From UBA9926 sp913064795 (GTDB lineage: Bacteria; Pseudomonadota; Gammaproteobacteria; Pseudomonadales; Azotimanducaceae), in assembly GCA_045560765.1 (NCBI GenBank), contig JBJKZD010000007.1:1-64000 (forward strand): a stretch of 64,000 bases of DNA. Reading direction: 5' to 3'. Below the pieces are notes generated by a model. That model did no database searches and was not told the DNA's origin. It saw only the letters and a program-made list of their open reading frames with translations. Both the position numbers and the translations under genes were made by a program. Positions 1-8,523 of the stretch are shown piece by piece; position 1 is the first letter of the stretch, and each line of letters begins with the position of its first letter.

Positions 1-3
1 GCA

Positions 4-444
4 TTGAGAATTATTGTAGGTTACGCGCTAGCGGTCTGCGCCGCTTATTTGGTGGGCTGCATAGTCGTGTCCCAGGGTAACATTGCGTCGGTTGTTGCAC
101 TGGGTTTTGATGTAACGCTCAGCCAGAGAGTCGACTCAGCAGTGCACGATATCATCAATATGACAGCAATCTATCTACCCTTGATTGCCGTTGCATTTTT
201 AATTGCGCTACCTGTCTCAGCGTTGGTCATCTCGCGGGTTCCGCATCTTAAGCGCCTAGGTTATGTTTTGGGTGGCTGCGTTGCTTTGATCGCGATTCAC
301 GTTATCTTAAAGATGGTGCTTGGATTATCTGGCGTCGCAACTACGCGCACCCTTGCTGGGCTTTTGGCTCAAGGTTTGGCGGGAGCCATTGGGGGTTATT
401 GCTATTACCGGGCGGTGACATGGCGCCAGGCGGCGCCGGATTAA
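4..444 (+). CDS. Small integral membrane protein, unknown function (5' end may be cut)
   Basis: I do not recognise a named family. The 146-residue product is strongly hydrophobic and shows about four membrane-spanning stretches, near residues 3-25, 55-77, 85-106 and 115-136, with a short polar loop (about 38-50) after the first. The only start in view is TTG at position 4, right at the window edge, and the frame stays open upstream, so the true start may lie outside. The gene ends facing the clpP-like gene on the other strand, about 105 bp away, with no clear terminator between them. Its partner genes are not visible, so no function is inferred. Confidence 0.6.
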   Translation: MRIIVGYALAVCAAYLVGCIVVSQGNIASVVALGFDVTLSQRVDSAVHDIINMTAIYLPLIAVAFLIALPVSALVISRVPHLKRLGYVLGGCVALIAIHVILKMVLGLSGVATTRTLAGLLAQGLAGAIGGYCYYRAVTWRQAAPD

Positions 445-549
445 ATCGGCAAAACCAGGGTGAATATGTGAGAGGTCGACGGGGGCCGAAGAAGCAGATC
501 GGCATCAGGGACAACAGCCCCGAGCCCGTCGTTTCAAAATATGCGACCT

Positions 550-1128
550 TTAATCGAGCTCTGAGATCGAGTGCACAACCTTCGTGACGATGCCATAGTC
601 GATCGCTTCATCGACACTCATCCAATAATCCCGATCGGTGTCTTTTTCGACCTGTTCTAGGGGCCTTCCCGTCTCTTCCGAGATGATGCGGTTGATGCGT
701 TCTTTTGTTTTCAGAATTTCTTCCATCTGAATCTTGATATCAGTGGCATTGCCTCGGGAGCCGCCGGAAGGTTGGTGGACGAGGTATCGAGTGTTGGGCA
801 GCGAGAAGCGATTTTCTTTTTTAGCCGCAAGATAAATATTGGTTGCAGCGCTGGCGACCCATCCGGTTCCAACCACACGAACCGTGGGCTTGACGAATTT
901 GATCATGTCGTAGATCACATCGCCTGATTCAACGTGTCCACCCGGAGAGCTGATGTACAGTGTAATCGGCTCGTCTCCATCGGCTGATAGCGCGAGTAAT
1001 TGCTGGCTGACGGCGCGCGCCATTTTCTCATCGACTTGGCCAAAGACCGAAATCGAGCGAGATTTGAAAAGCTTCTCTTCGATAATGCTGCTTGAGGCGC
1101 TTTTAGGAGTGTCTTTTTCTTCTGCCAT
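550..1128 (-). CDS. clpP: ATP-dependent Clp protease proteolytic subunit (ClpP paralogue)
   Basis: Serine peptidase of family S14, expected to form the barrel-shaped proteolytic chamber fed by a Clp ATPase in the cytoplasm. The catalytic triad is readable: Ser93 in GWVASAATN, His118 in YLVHQPSGG and Asp163 in EKDTDRDYW. Length (192 residues) matches the family. The region around the nucleophile reads VASAA rather than the usual AASMG, so it resembles the second, diverged ClpP found alongside the housekeeping one in some proteobacteria. No clpX, clpA or tig is adjacent, which also argues for a paralogue outside the standard operon. AAAGAGA lies about 8 nt before the ATG. Family membership is certain; which ATPase it serves is unknown. 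Confidence 0.9.
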   Translation of the reverse strand: MAEEKDTPKSASSSIIEEKLFKSRSISVFGQVDEKMARAVSQQLLALSADGDEPITLYISSPGGHVESGDVIYDMIKFVKPTVRVVGTGWVASAATNIYLAAKKENRFSLPNTRYLVHQPSGGSRGNATDIKIQMEEILKTKERINRIISEETGRPLEQVEKDTDRDYWMSVDEAIDYGIVTKVVHSISELD

Positions 1129-1745
1129 AACTGATCTCTTTACCGGTGGTGCGGGTCAAATAAAACAGCAAGCATACCAGCGCGCTGGTTGAGCCGCTAT
1201 TGTTGTGAATGCTTATTTACGAAACCAATGGAAATTTGGTGCACCCTTCGGGCTCGGGGCGGCGAGATCATTGAGATCTCAGCAGCCACGAGGGTGTTCA
1301 GTCCAGCAAATGGTGCAAGGGTCAACAACGCTGAAGTTTAGCAGTGATTTGAGGCACGCGAGCTCGATCTGAGTCCAATTGCCGGATGTGCACCGCAAGA
1401 GCAGATTGCTTGAGCATGTTGGGCAGCGGGGAGTTGGAGTTACGGGTCGTTGATGTCACGGGTTGTAGCGATGAAATGGCGGCAGAACGTTGAAAGCGAT
1501 GGATTCGATCTGCGTTGATCGATTTAGGTCAAACTTTGCCCGGAAGGCTATTAGTCGTGCAAGCGATAGAATTTTGAATTTGGTCCGGTTTGAGCCGATG
1601 TTTATTAGCCCGAGCTCTCACTAGGTATAGCCCAGGTAAAACCCAATTGAAAGAAGAAAGTCAGCCAAAGCGGAGGGGGGATGACGCCCCCCAAGCACCT
1701 CGTGTTAGCATGTTGGGCCGTTAAATCAGTGATGGAGTGATGACC
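1129..1745. other. Intergenic region upstream of divergent clpP and LLM genes
   Basis: About 600 bases between the clpP start (minus strand) and the LLM oxidoreductase start (plus strand) with no credible coding frame and no tRNA-like fold that I could see. It should carry both promoters. The only distinct structure is the G6/C6 hairpin listed separately at 1675-1692. Confidence 0.5.
1675..1692 (+). promoter_or_regulatory. G6/C6 hairpin in the leader of the LLM gene
   Basis: Six G are followed by a six-base spacer (ATGACG) and six C, making a strong perfect stem that ends 53 nt before the LLM start codon. There is no T run after it, so it is not a standard terminator; it could fold in the 5' leader of the mRNA. 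Role inferred only from position. Confidence 0.3.
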
Positions 1746-2765
1746 ATGAAGCAGTTAAAGCTGGGGATGCAATTGGGCTATTGGGGCGCAGGTCCAGACC
1801 CGCGGATGGTGTCGGTTGCCCAGGAAGCTGAGCGTTTGGGGTTCGACGCAATTTTTACGGCGGAGGCCTGGGGTTCGGATGTTTTTACGCCCCTGTCTTG
1901 GATTGGGGCGCATACCGAGCGCATTCGCTTGGGTACCGCAGTGGCCCAGCTTTCGGCCCGCACGCCGACCGCGACCGCCATGGCCGCGCTGACCCTCGAT
2001 CACTTATCCAAAGGAAGAATGATCCTCGGGTTAGGGGTTTCCGGTCCACAGGTTGTCGAAGGGTGGTATGGCGGGCCTTTTAGTAAGCCGCTGTCGAGAA
2101 CCCGGGAATATGTCGACATCATCAGGCAGGTGATGCGACGGGAAGGTCCGGTTCAAAATGATGGGCCGCACTATCCTCTGCCCTACACTGGGGAGGGCGC
2201 TTGGGGCCTAGGAAAGCCGCTCAAGCCGATTACCCATCCCTTGCGCGCAGATATGCCGATCTTTCTTGGTGCCGAAGGTCCCAAAAATGTCACCATGGCT
2301 GCCGAAATCGCCGATGGTTGGCTGCCGCTTTACTACTCGCCGTATCGTCAAGAAGTCTATGCGGATCAAATCGCCAATCGTCCAGCACACTTTGAAATTA
2401 TGCAGGGTCTGGCGGTGAACATTTGCGACGATGTTGAGGAAGGCTTGATCCCGGTTAAATACAACCTTGCACTCTATATCGGTGGTATGGGAGCGAAAAG
2501 CAGGAACTTCCACACCGAGTTGATGGGGCGAATGGGCTTTGAGGCTGAAGCCCGTAAGATTCAGGATTTGTTTTTGGCCGGAAAAAAAGATGAGGCTTTT
2601 ATGGCCGTTCCGAGTAGCTTTGCCGACGAAATTTCTTTGGTCGGGCCGGTTGATCGAATTAAAGATCGTTTGGATGCTTGGCGGGAATCTCCGGTCACGT
2701 CGTTGCTGGTAAGCACCAAAAATGTTGATCAAATGCGTCAGGTCGCTGAGTTGGTTTTGGGCTAA
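1746..2765 (+). CDS. LLM-class flavin-dependent oxidoreductase (Rv3520c-like)
   Basis: Luciferase-like monooxygenase superfamily TIM barrel of 339 residues. The N-terminal strand-loop TAEAWG (38-43) and the signature GLGVSGPQVVEGWYG (95-109) are typical of the group annotated as 'F420-dependent, Rv3520c family' in actinobacteria. Whether this host uses F420 or FMNH2 cannot be told from the sequence. I place the start at ATG 1746, where GGAG lies 8 nt upstream; earlier in-frame GTG/ATG codons at 1737 and 1740 have no proper spacing. A GNAT acetyltransferase follows after 2 bp, so the two are probably co-transcribed. A paralogue with the same signature sits at 9648-10691. Substrate unknown. Confidence 0.85.
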   Translation: MKQLKLGMQLGYWGAGPDPRMVSVAQEAERLGFDAIFTAEAWGSDVFTPLSWIGAHTERIRLGTAVAQLSARTPTATAMAALTLDHLSKGRMILGLGVSGPQVVEGWYGGPFSKPLSRTREYVDIIRQVMRREGPVQNDGPHYPLPYTGEGAWGLGKPLKPITHPLRADMPIFLGAEGPKNVTMAAEIADGWLPLYYSPYRQEVYADQIANRPAHFEIMQGLAVNICDDVEEGLIPVKYNLALYIGGMGAKSRNFHTELMGRMGFEAEARKIQDLFLAGKKDEAFMAVPSSFADEISLVGPVDRIKDRLDAWRESPVTSLLVSTKNVDQMRQVAELVLG

Positions 2766-2767
2766 CC

Positions 2768-3253
2768 TTGACGGACTGGCCCTATGGCATCAGGCGCGCC
2801 GAGCCGGAGGATGCTGCGCTGATCCGCTCGCGATTTAGCGCGCTGGTGGGCTCGGAGGGTGCCAAGCAAGTTGGGGCGTGGGCGGCTTGGTGTCAGCGGG
2901 AAGATCACTATCTGTATCTGCTTGAAAAGGAGCAGCTCGAAGGGCTGATCGCCGTTCGCTCAGCTAAAGAGAAACTCGGCTCTGATGCTGCTCAAGCAGA
3001 GATCATTGCTTGGTATGTCGGCGAAACCGCTCGGGGCCACAACCTTGGACGCAAGCTACTGGTCCATGGCATTACGGTTGCTAAACGGCTCCAGTGCGAT
3101 GAAGCCGTTTTATGGCTGCCGTTGACGGCACACCGCGCACATCGGGTCGCGGTGGCGGCCGGATTCTCCTTAGCCTTTAGCCGTGAAACAAACGCCGCCG
3201 AGGGTGTGGTCAAAGAATGCGGTCTGTGTCTCGAACTCACGGATTATTTTTAG
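2768..3253 (+). CDS. GNAT-family N-acetyltransferase
   Basis: 161-residue protein with a GNAT fold. The acetyl-CoA pyrophosphate-binding loop is visible as RGHNLGRKLL (about 89-98), preceded by a strand ending in AWYVGE, as in motif A of the family. The acceptor (amine, amino acid or protein N-terminus) cannot be deduced. The start is TTG at 2768, two bases after the stop of the LLM oxidoreductase, so it is likely translated from the same message by coupling; no other start fits the reading frame as well. The two genes may act together, but nothing in the sequence proves a joint substrate. Confidence 0.75.
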   Translation: MTDWPYGIRRAEPEDAALIRSRFSALVGSEGAKQVGAWAAWCQREDHYLYLLEKEQLEGLIAVRSAKEKLGSDAAQAEIIAWYVGETARGHNLGRKLLVHGITVAKRLQCDEAVLWLPLTAHRAHRVAVAAGFSLAFSRETNAAEGVVKECGLCLELTDYF

Positions 3254-3310
3254 ATTGCGCCGGCTGCATCCGATAAGGCAAGCCGCTTTTTTTTGAGTTG
3301 ATCTATGGTC

Positions 3311-3981
3311 CTAGCGAGAGCCATACACTCTGACATGATTGTATTCCGGGTATTCCTCGAGATCTGGCCAGGTTGTGGCGGTTTGTTGAGTCAGAAGTGT
3401 CGTACCTTGGATGCTGAAAATTTTTAATTCTTGAGTCGGCGATCAAAACGGCACTGGCGGCTTTAGGCAGTGCGTCCAAAAATAAAAAGTTATCGCGGTC
3501 GTAGAGCACATCGGACGGCGATCACTAGATCAAGCGGGCTTGGCGCTTGTTGAAGATCATCGATCAGAGCGATCTCTACGCCGTTTAACGCGGCATTGGT
3601 CTGGCAGGCGAGCAGTGCGTTGGGGTCGTTGTCGCAACAGGTCACCGCGGTCGCGCCGGCGCGCTTTGCTGCGATTCCCACCACCCCCGAGCCGGCACCA
3701 AAATCAAGCACGGTTTTGCCTGCCACAATCTGGGGATTGCTTAGGATATGGGCCGCAAGTACCTGCCCACTGGCCCAACAAAACGCCCAGTAGGCGGGTT
3801 CCGCCATGACCTTTTGGCTTAGGTGTTCAGGTAATGGTTCGGTAGGTAAGTTCTCTTCAAGCAGCGCAAGTCGCAAGCTAGGACACAGGGGCGGACGGGT
3901 AGGGACCAGCTCGTATCCTGGCAGCGTCTCATTGAGTCGCTTTTGAAGGGTTTTTAGAAGACGGGATGATTCTGAATCCAT
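3311..3981 (-). pseudogene. SAM-dependent methyltransferase (ETFB-lysine/ribosomal-L11 type), two frameshifts
   Basis: The first 155 codons read as a class I methyltransferase with motif I VLDFGAGSGVVG (91-102), CCDNDP (115-120) and PLDLVIA (149-155). There the frame is lost: one extra base near 3516 turns the expected continuation SDVLYDRDN into VRCALRPR-stop. That continuation is present in the next frame, through VLIADSRIKNFQHPRY. Near 3405 a second extra base shifts the frame again, and the last part (TWPDLEEYPEYNHVRVYGSR, stop at 3311-3313) resembles the usual C-terminus of this family. Joined, the three pieces give a protein of roughly normal length, about 220 residues. This is either a decaying gene or two insertion errors in the assembly. 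Confidence 0.75.
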
Positions 3982-4203
3982 TGGCTGGGTTGGTGTATCT
4001 TGGGAGTTTCATCGCAAAGGGTTGCATCTCGCTTGGGGCTTGTGTTCTCTTTATAGCGCTTAGGTCCGGCGTTGAGTCAGCACCCAAGCCTCAGGCGTTC
4101 GGCAGTGACCGAGGATTCCGAGTCCCTGCCAAAGCAATGATCCATCTGGGTCATGCGCCGCAGAGTTTAACACCTACACCATGATGACAGAGGAGACCTC
4201 AAT

Positions 4204-5433
4204 ATGCCGATCGATTTTACGTTTAGCCAGGAAGTGGAAGATGCGCGATTGTTAATGCGGAACTTTCTGCATGAAACGGTGAAACCCCAATTCGCCGCCA
4301 TGCGCGAAAACAAAGAGGCGAGTCGGGATGACTGGTCTAAGCTCGTCAAATCCTTACGTCATACCGCAAAAACAGAGGGCTTTTGGTTGCCGCACATGCC
4401 TCAAGAGGTGGGCGGCATGGGGCTGGGTGTCACGGCGCTTGCCGCCGTCTCGGCAGAAGCAGCGAAAGTCCCGATGGGTCCCTATATTATCAACGCCCAA
4501 GCGCCGGACGAGGGCAATATGCATACGCTTCATCATTTCGCGACGGAATACCAGCGGGAGCATTTTTTAAAACCGCTGCTGGAAGGTACGGCGCGATCCT
4601 GCTTTTCAATGACGGAGCCTGAAGTCGCTGGCTCCGATCCAACCTTGATCCAGACTGCAGCCGTTGAAGATGGCGACGATTGGGTGATCAATGGACACAA
4701 GTGGTTCACATCAGGCGCCGAGGGCGCTGATTTTGCCATTGTCATTGCTCGAACAGACCCAGATGCCGAAGTCCCCCAAGCGCGCAATTCGGCTTTTATC
4801 GTGCCGACTGCCTCTGAAGGCTTTGAAATTGTGAGAGACGTTGAAACCATGGGCGGCCGGCACAACCACCCAGAGATCAAGTACAACAATGTTCGGGTTC
4901 CCAAAACCCACTTGCTGGGGGAGCGGGGTGGTGGCCACAAATTGGGCCAAGTGCGACTTGGGCCAGCCCGCCTCGCGCATTGCATGCGTTGGCTCGGTCA
5001 AATCGAAATGGCGCTCGAAATGTTGATTGATCGCGCCCAGAAACGATTTGCACATGGAAGTTACCTGTCCGAAAAACAGAGTATCCAATGGATGATGTCG
5101 GATTCGGCCATGGAGCTCTACGCGTCTAAGCTAATGGTTTTGCATGCGGCCTATAAAATTGAACAGGGCCTTGAATTCAAGCAAGAGGTGTCGATGGCCA
5201 AGCACCATGTCGCCAATACATTATGGCGAGTGATCGACCGTGCGATGCAAGTTCACGGTGCGCTTGGGTATTCCACGGACACGCCTTTGGCGGGGATGAT
5301 GCAACAGGCCCGTTGGGCGAGACTCGCCGATGGCGCCGATGAAGTACACCAAATGCGGATCGCAGAGCTGTTGATGCGCGCCTATAACGAGGATGGCAGT
5401 GTTAACCAGGCCGTTGGAGGGCTCCCTCTATGA
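4204..5433 (+). CDS. Acyl-CoA dehydrogenase, ACAD10/11 (LvaC)-like
   Basis: FAD-dependent acyl-CoA dehydrogenase of 409 residues. Visible landmarks are the substrate/FAD loop MTEPEVAGSDPT (136-147), WVINGHKWFTSGA (160-172) and QVHGALGYS (349-357). At the place where most family members carry the catalytic Glu in an EGT motif, this protein reads ADGADEVH (375-382), with Asp. That is the pattern of the ACAD10/11 branch, which in characterised cases removes phosphate from 4-phosphoacyl-CoA rather than performing plain dehydrogenation. A matching kinase-like gene lies at 23629-24684. GAGGAG lies about 10 nt before ATG 4204. The stop overlaps the M28 peptidase start by 4 bp. Family certain; the 4-hydroxy-acid role is inference. 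Confidence 0.88.
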   Translation: MPIDFTFSQEVEDARLLMRNFLHETVKPQFAAMRENKEASRDDWSKLVKSLRHTAKTEGFWLPHMPQEVGGMGLGVTALAAVSAEAAKVPMGPYIINAQAPDEGNMHTLHHFATEYQREHFLKPLLEGTARSCFSMTEPEVAGSDPTLIQTAAVEDGDDWVINGHKWFTSGAEGADFAIVIARTDPDAEVPQARNSAFIVPTASEGFEIVRDVETMGGRHNHPEIKYNNVRVPKTHLLGERGGGHKLGQVRLGPARLAHCMRWLGQIEMALEMLIDRAQKRFAHGSYLSEKQSIQWMMSDSAMELYASKLMVLHAAYKIEQGLEFKQEVSMAKHHVANTLWRVIDRAMQVHGALGYSTDTPLAGMMQQARWARLADGADEVHQMRIAELLMRAYNEDGSVNQAVGGLPL

Positions 5434-6791
5434 TACGGAGCCCGGTCCTTTTTGGGCTGTTGTTGGGGCTCAGTCCGCTGTTTGGAATCGCCAGCGCCGA
5501 AGAAACAGCCCTTGATCTTGTCGCGCTTAAAAATGCAGTGTCAGCAGAACGGATCGAGCAGGATGTGAACCGACTGGTTGGCTTTGGAACCCGTCATACT
5601 TTATCGGAGACCGAGTCTGACAAACGGGGAATCGGTGCAGCACGTAGGTGGATTGCAGATGAGTTTGAAGCGATCTCGACCACCTGTGGAGGGTGCCTTG
5701 AGGTCCGAGTCAGTGGCGCTGTGATCTCTGGTGAGCCACGTATTCCAGAGCCGACCGAAGTGGTGAACGTGATCGCGATCCTTCGCGGCGCGAGTGATCC
5801 CGAGCGCTATGTGATGATGTCCGGGGATATTGATTCAAGGGTGAGCGACCCGCTGGATGCGGCCTCTGATTCCCCCGGGGCAAACGACAATGCATCCGGA
5901 ATGGCTGGGGTGTTAGAGGCTGCGCGGGTGCTCAGCGGCCAGCCATTGGCTGCTAGCGTGGTTTTTGCTGGTTTATCAGGAGAAGAGCAGGGGCTTTTTG
6001 GCGGAAAAATTCTTGCTGCAGAAGCCAAAGCTGAGGGGTGGTATCTCGAAGGGGTGCTGAATAACGACATGATCGGGAATATTCAGGGAATAGATGGGGT
6101 CATTGATAACCAAACGGTTCGGGTCTTTTCAGAGGCAACCCGGGTATTAGAGACCGACGCGCAGAGGAGACTCAGGCGTTTCACCGGCGGCGAGGTGGAC
6201 AGTCCGTCGCGTAATTTGGCCCGGTATATTGACGCTTTGGCGCACCAGTATTTTGATGATCTTGATGTCATGATGATCTACCGTTTGGATCGCTTTGGCC
6301 GCGGCGGGCATCATCGACCTTTCAACGACGTGGGTTTTCCTGCGGTTCGGATTATGGAGACCCATGAACATTATGATCGCCAGCATCAGGATTTGAGAAC
6401 GGAAGATGGGGTCATGTATGGCGATGTGTTGAGTGGGGTGAACTTTGATTACGCGAGAAAGGTCACGGCGCTGAATGTGGTGACCCTGGCATCGCTTGCG
6501 GCTGCGCCGGCGCCACCGAGCGGTGTGCTCATCGAGGGACAAGTCTCACCCGATACAACCCTTCAGTGGCAGCGGGTTTCTGGGGCCGCTGGCTATCGGG
6601 TGCATTGGCGGCTGACAACCGAGGCGCAATGGACCCATTCACGTTGGGTTGGAGATGTCGATGCAGCAACCCTTGAGAACGTTGTGATTGATAATTATTT
6701 GTTTGGGGTGTCGAGTGTGAGCGAGGCTGGGTTTTCCTCGCCGGTTGTTTTCCCCGGGCCGATCGGGAGCTTTAAAACTGATGAATATTGA
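5430..6791 (+). CDS. Secreted M28-family zinc metallopeptidase with C-terminal FN3-like domain
   Basis: 453 residues. A signal peptide (1-23, cleavage near ASA/EE) sends it to the periplasm or outside. The M28 aminopeptidase core is recognisable: GDIDSR (132-137), GANDNASG (150-157) with metal-bridging Asp153, SGEEQGLFG (184-192) with catalytic Glu185 and Glu186, NNDMIGN (211-217) with Asp213, and the final His in ETHEHYD (310-316). At the first metal ligand, where the family usually has His in an HxD motif, this protein has Asp133 (DID). From about residue 358 a fibronectin-III-like domain follows. The ATG overlaps the acyl-CoA dehydrogenase stop (ATGA). Substrate unknown. Confidence 0.85.
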   Translation: MIRSPVLFGLLLGLSPLFGIASAEETALDLVALKNAVSAERIEQDVNRLVGFGTRHTLSETESDKRGIGAARRWIADEFEAISTTCGGCLEVRVSGAVISGEPRIPEPTEVVNVIAILRGASDPERYVMMSGDIDSRVSDPLDAASDSPGANDNASGMAGVLEAARVLSGQPLAASVVFAGLSGEEQGLFGGKILAAEAKAEGWYLEGVLNNDMIGNIQGIDGVIDNQTVRVFSEATRVLETDAQRRLRRFTGGEVDSPSRNLARYIDALAHQYFDDLDVMMIYRLDRFGRGGHHRPFNDVGFPAVRIMETHEHYDRQHQDLRTEDGVMYGDVLSGVNFDYARKVTALNVVTLASLAAAPAPPSGVLIEGQVSPDTTLQWQRVSGAAGYRVHWRLTTEAQWTHSRWVGDVDAATLENVVIDNYLFGVSSVSEAGFSSPVVFPGPIGSFKTDEY

Positions 6792-7419
6792 ATCTGCTGG
6801 CGAGTCATTGCCATTGCTTGAAGGCATCAGAACGGCGCGCGCCATCCGGCGACTCAAACCCGATCCCGTGCCCATCGAACTGATCCGAAAAGTCTGCGAA
6901 GCAGGAACCTTTGCGCCGTCGGGAGGCAATCGTCAGCCCTGGCAGTTTATTGCGGTAACTGCGCCCGAACGTCGGGCCTATATCGCTTCGCTGTATCGTG
7001 CGCGGTTTCGAGAATATATCCGTCCAGCGGTAGAGGCGGCCCTGGATCCGGCTTATCCGGACGCCAAGCGCCGCAATATGAAGGCCGCTATTTATCTCGC
7101 TGAACACCTTCATGAGGCGCCGGTTCATTTATTCGTCGCAGGTTGGACTCGGCGGGGAGCACCCCAGAGCCAAGCGCTGTTTCCAGCTATTCAAAATGTC
7201 TTGTTGGCGTGCCGCGCTGTTGGTCTCGGCGCGTCGCTGACCACGGCCCACCGCGCAGATGGCGAGGAAATTGATCGGTATTTGGGGTTGGATCCCGTCA
7301 AGACCCCGAGTATTGCCTTGATCCCGATCGGTTGGCCGAAAGGCAATTTTGGACGACCGACGCGCCGCAGCATTGATACGTGTTTCTTTGTCGATGGTGT
7401 GCCAGAACCATCGGATTGA
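6781..7419 (+). CDS. Nitroreductase-family flavoprotein
   Basis: FMN-binding nitroreductase fold, 212 residues. The opening RTARAIRRLKPDPVP (18-32) and FAPSGGNRQPWQF (44-56) are the FMN-phosphate and isoalloxazine contacts of the family. It would reduce nitro groups, quinones or enones with NAD(P)H in the cytoplasm. I choose ATG 6781, which overlaps the peptidase stop by 11 bp and has GGGAG about 10 nt upstream; a longer frame from 6745 adds 12 residues not typical of the family. Third gene of the 4204-7419 operon. It converges on the minus-strand group starting at 7443. A hydroxylaminobenzene-mutase-like gene, a classical partner of nitroreductases, lies far away at 41007. Confidence 0.85.
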   Translation: MNIESAGESLPLLEGIRTARAIRRLKPDPVPIELIRKVCEAGTFAPSGGNRQPWQFIAVTAPERRAYIASLYRARFREYIRPAVEAALDPAYPDAKRRNMKAAIYLAEHLHEAPVHLFVAGWTRRGAPQSQALFPAIQNVLLACRAVGLGASLTTAHRADGEEIDRYLGLDPVKTPSIALIPIGWPKGNFGRPTRRSIDTCFFVDGVPEPSD

Positions 7420-7442
7420 GCCCGAGGCGCCTGGGGACGACC

Positions 7443-8465
7443 TCAAAGGGTTGTGTAGCGATACACCGGACCGTCTAGATCGCGCTGGACCTGGCCTCGA
7501 TTCATGAGGCAATGAATATGAGCAATCGCCTCGCCAAGTGCCATAAACAGAGTGTGGTTTTCGAGTTTTCGCTCGAAAAGTGCTGGCAAGAGATCGATGG
7601 CGACAGTTGGTCGGGTGCAACCCTCAAGCACAATGTCCATGCGGTGCTCATGGTGGGCGGTGAGTTCGTCGAGGCGTTCTCCGACGCCATAAAAAGGCTC
7701 GTTGTGCGCTGGCAGTATCAAGGTTTCTTCAGGGATCAGTGCTCTGAATTTCTCATGGGAGGCCAGCCATTCTGTCATTGGATCGGCCTCGGGTTCGGTT
7801 GGATGAACGGAGACGTTGGACGTGATAATCGGCAGTATTTGGTCGCCCGACAGCAGCAAACGCTGTGCCTTACTGTAAAGACAGACGTGTTCAGGCGAGT
7901 GGCCACTGCCGACCACGATGTCCCAAGTGGTTTTGCCTATGGTGATTTGATCACCGTCCTTGAGCCGCTTATAGCTGCGCGGCATGGGTAGGTCATCAGG
8001 TTCTGGCGCGAAGTTACTGCGTGCTTCGCTCATGGCGTCCATCAAGGCCTGGGAAATACCGCCACGAAGAAAGAAATCTGACATATGCCATGATCCCTTC
8101 TCTTGCATCGAGTAATTCATCATTCGAGCCTGGTAATACTCGCCATAGCTCATTAGCAAGGGGGCTCTAAAGTGTTCAGAGATGAACCCTGCTTGTCCGG
8201 TATGATCGGGGTGCATGTGCGTACAGAGGATCTGATCGATTGGCTTGCCGCCAAGGCAACGGTCGAAAATGGTCTTCCACAATTTGGAGGTTTCTTCCCC
8301 TCGAATGCCGGTGTCGATCACTGTCCAGCCGGTCTGCCCCTCGAGCAGGTAGAGGTTGATATGGTCCAGGGACATAGGCAATGGCATGCGCAGCCAAAAA
8401 ACACCTTCCGCCACCTCAATGGTCTCTCCAGGTGCCGGGACGTTGGGAATTGGATACTCAAGCAT
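7443..8465 (-). CDS. Metallo-beta-lactamase-fold hydrolase with C-terminal helical domain
   Basis: 340 residues. The metal-binding HxHxDH motif is THMHPDHTG (82-90), followed by GSGHSPEHVCLY, LLLSGDQILP and LILPAHNEPF as the remaining ligand regions, so the binuclear metal site is complete. After about residue 260 comes a helical extension (HHEHRMDIVLEG onwards) like the winged-helix tail of hydrolases grouped with MBLAC2 and related thioesterases. Likely a cytoplasmic hydrolase of thioesters or lactones; the substrate is not decided by sequence. Only 58 bp separate it from the next MBL gene upstream, so they may share a transcript. Confidence 0.82.
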   Translation of the reverse strand: MLEYPIPNVPAPGETIEVAEGVFWLRMPLPMSLDHINLYLLEGQTGWTVIDTGIRGEETSKLWKTIFDRCLGGKPIDQILCTHMHPDHTGQAGFISEHFRAPLLMSYGEYYQARMMNYSMQEKGSWHMSDFFLRGGISQALMDAMSEARSNFAPEPDDLPMPRSYKRLKDGDQITIGKTTWDIVVGSGHSPEHVCLYSKAQRLLLSGDQILPIITSNVSVHPTEPEADPMTEWLASHEKFRALIPEETLILPAHNEPFYGVGERLDELTAHHEHRMDIVLEGCTRPTVAIDLLPALFERKLENHTLFMALGEAIAHIHCLMNRGQVQRDLDGPVYRYTTL

Positions 8466-8523
8466 GGGGATTCATCGTTTTAAAGCAGCCACGATGATAC
8501 ATGAAAGTGCTCAAGCGTGCTGT

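Noticed and set aside
399..587. 62-codon plus-strand frame at the end of the first gene
   Set aside because: Overlaps the end of the membrane-protein gene and the clpP 3' end; Arg/Gly-rich low-quality sequence, no ribosome site.
3966..4184. 72-codon plus-strand frame before the acyl-CoA dehydrogenase
   Set aside because: Starts inside the methyltransferase gene on the other strand; no ribosome site or family likeness.
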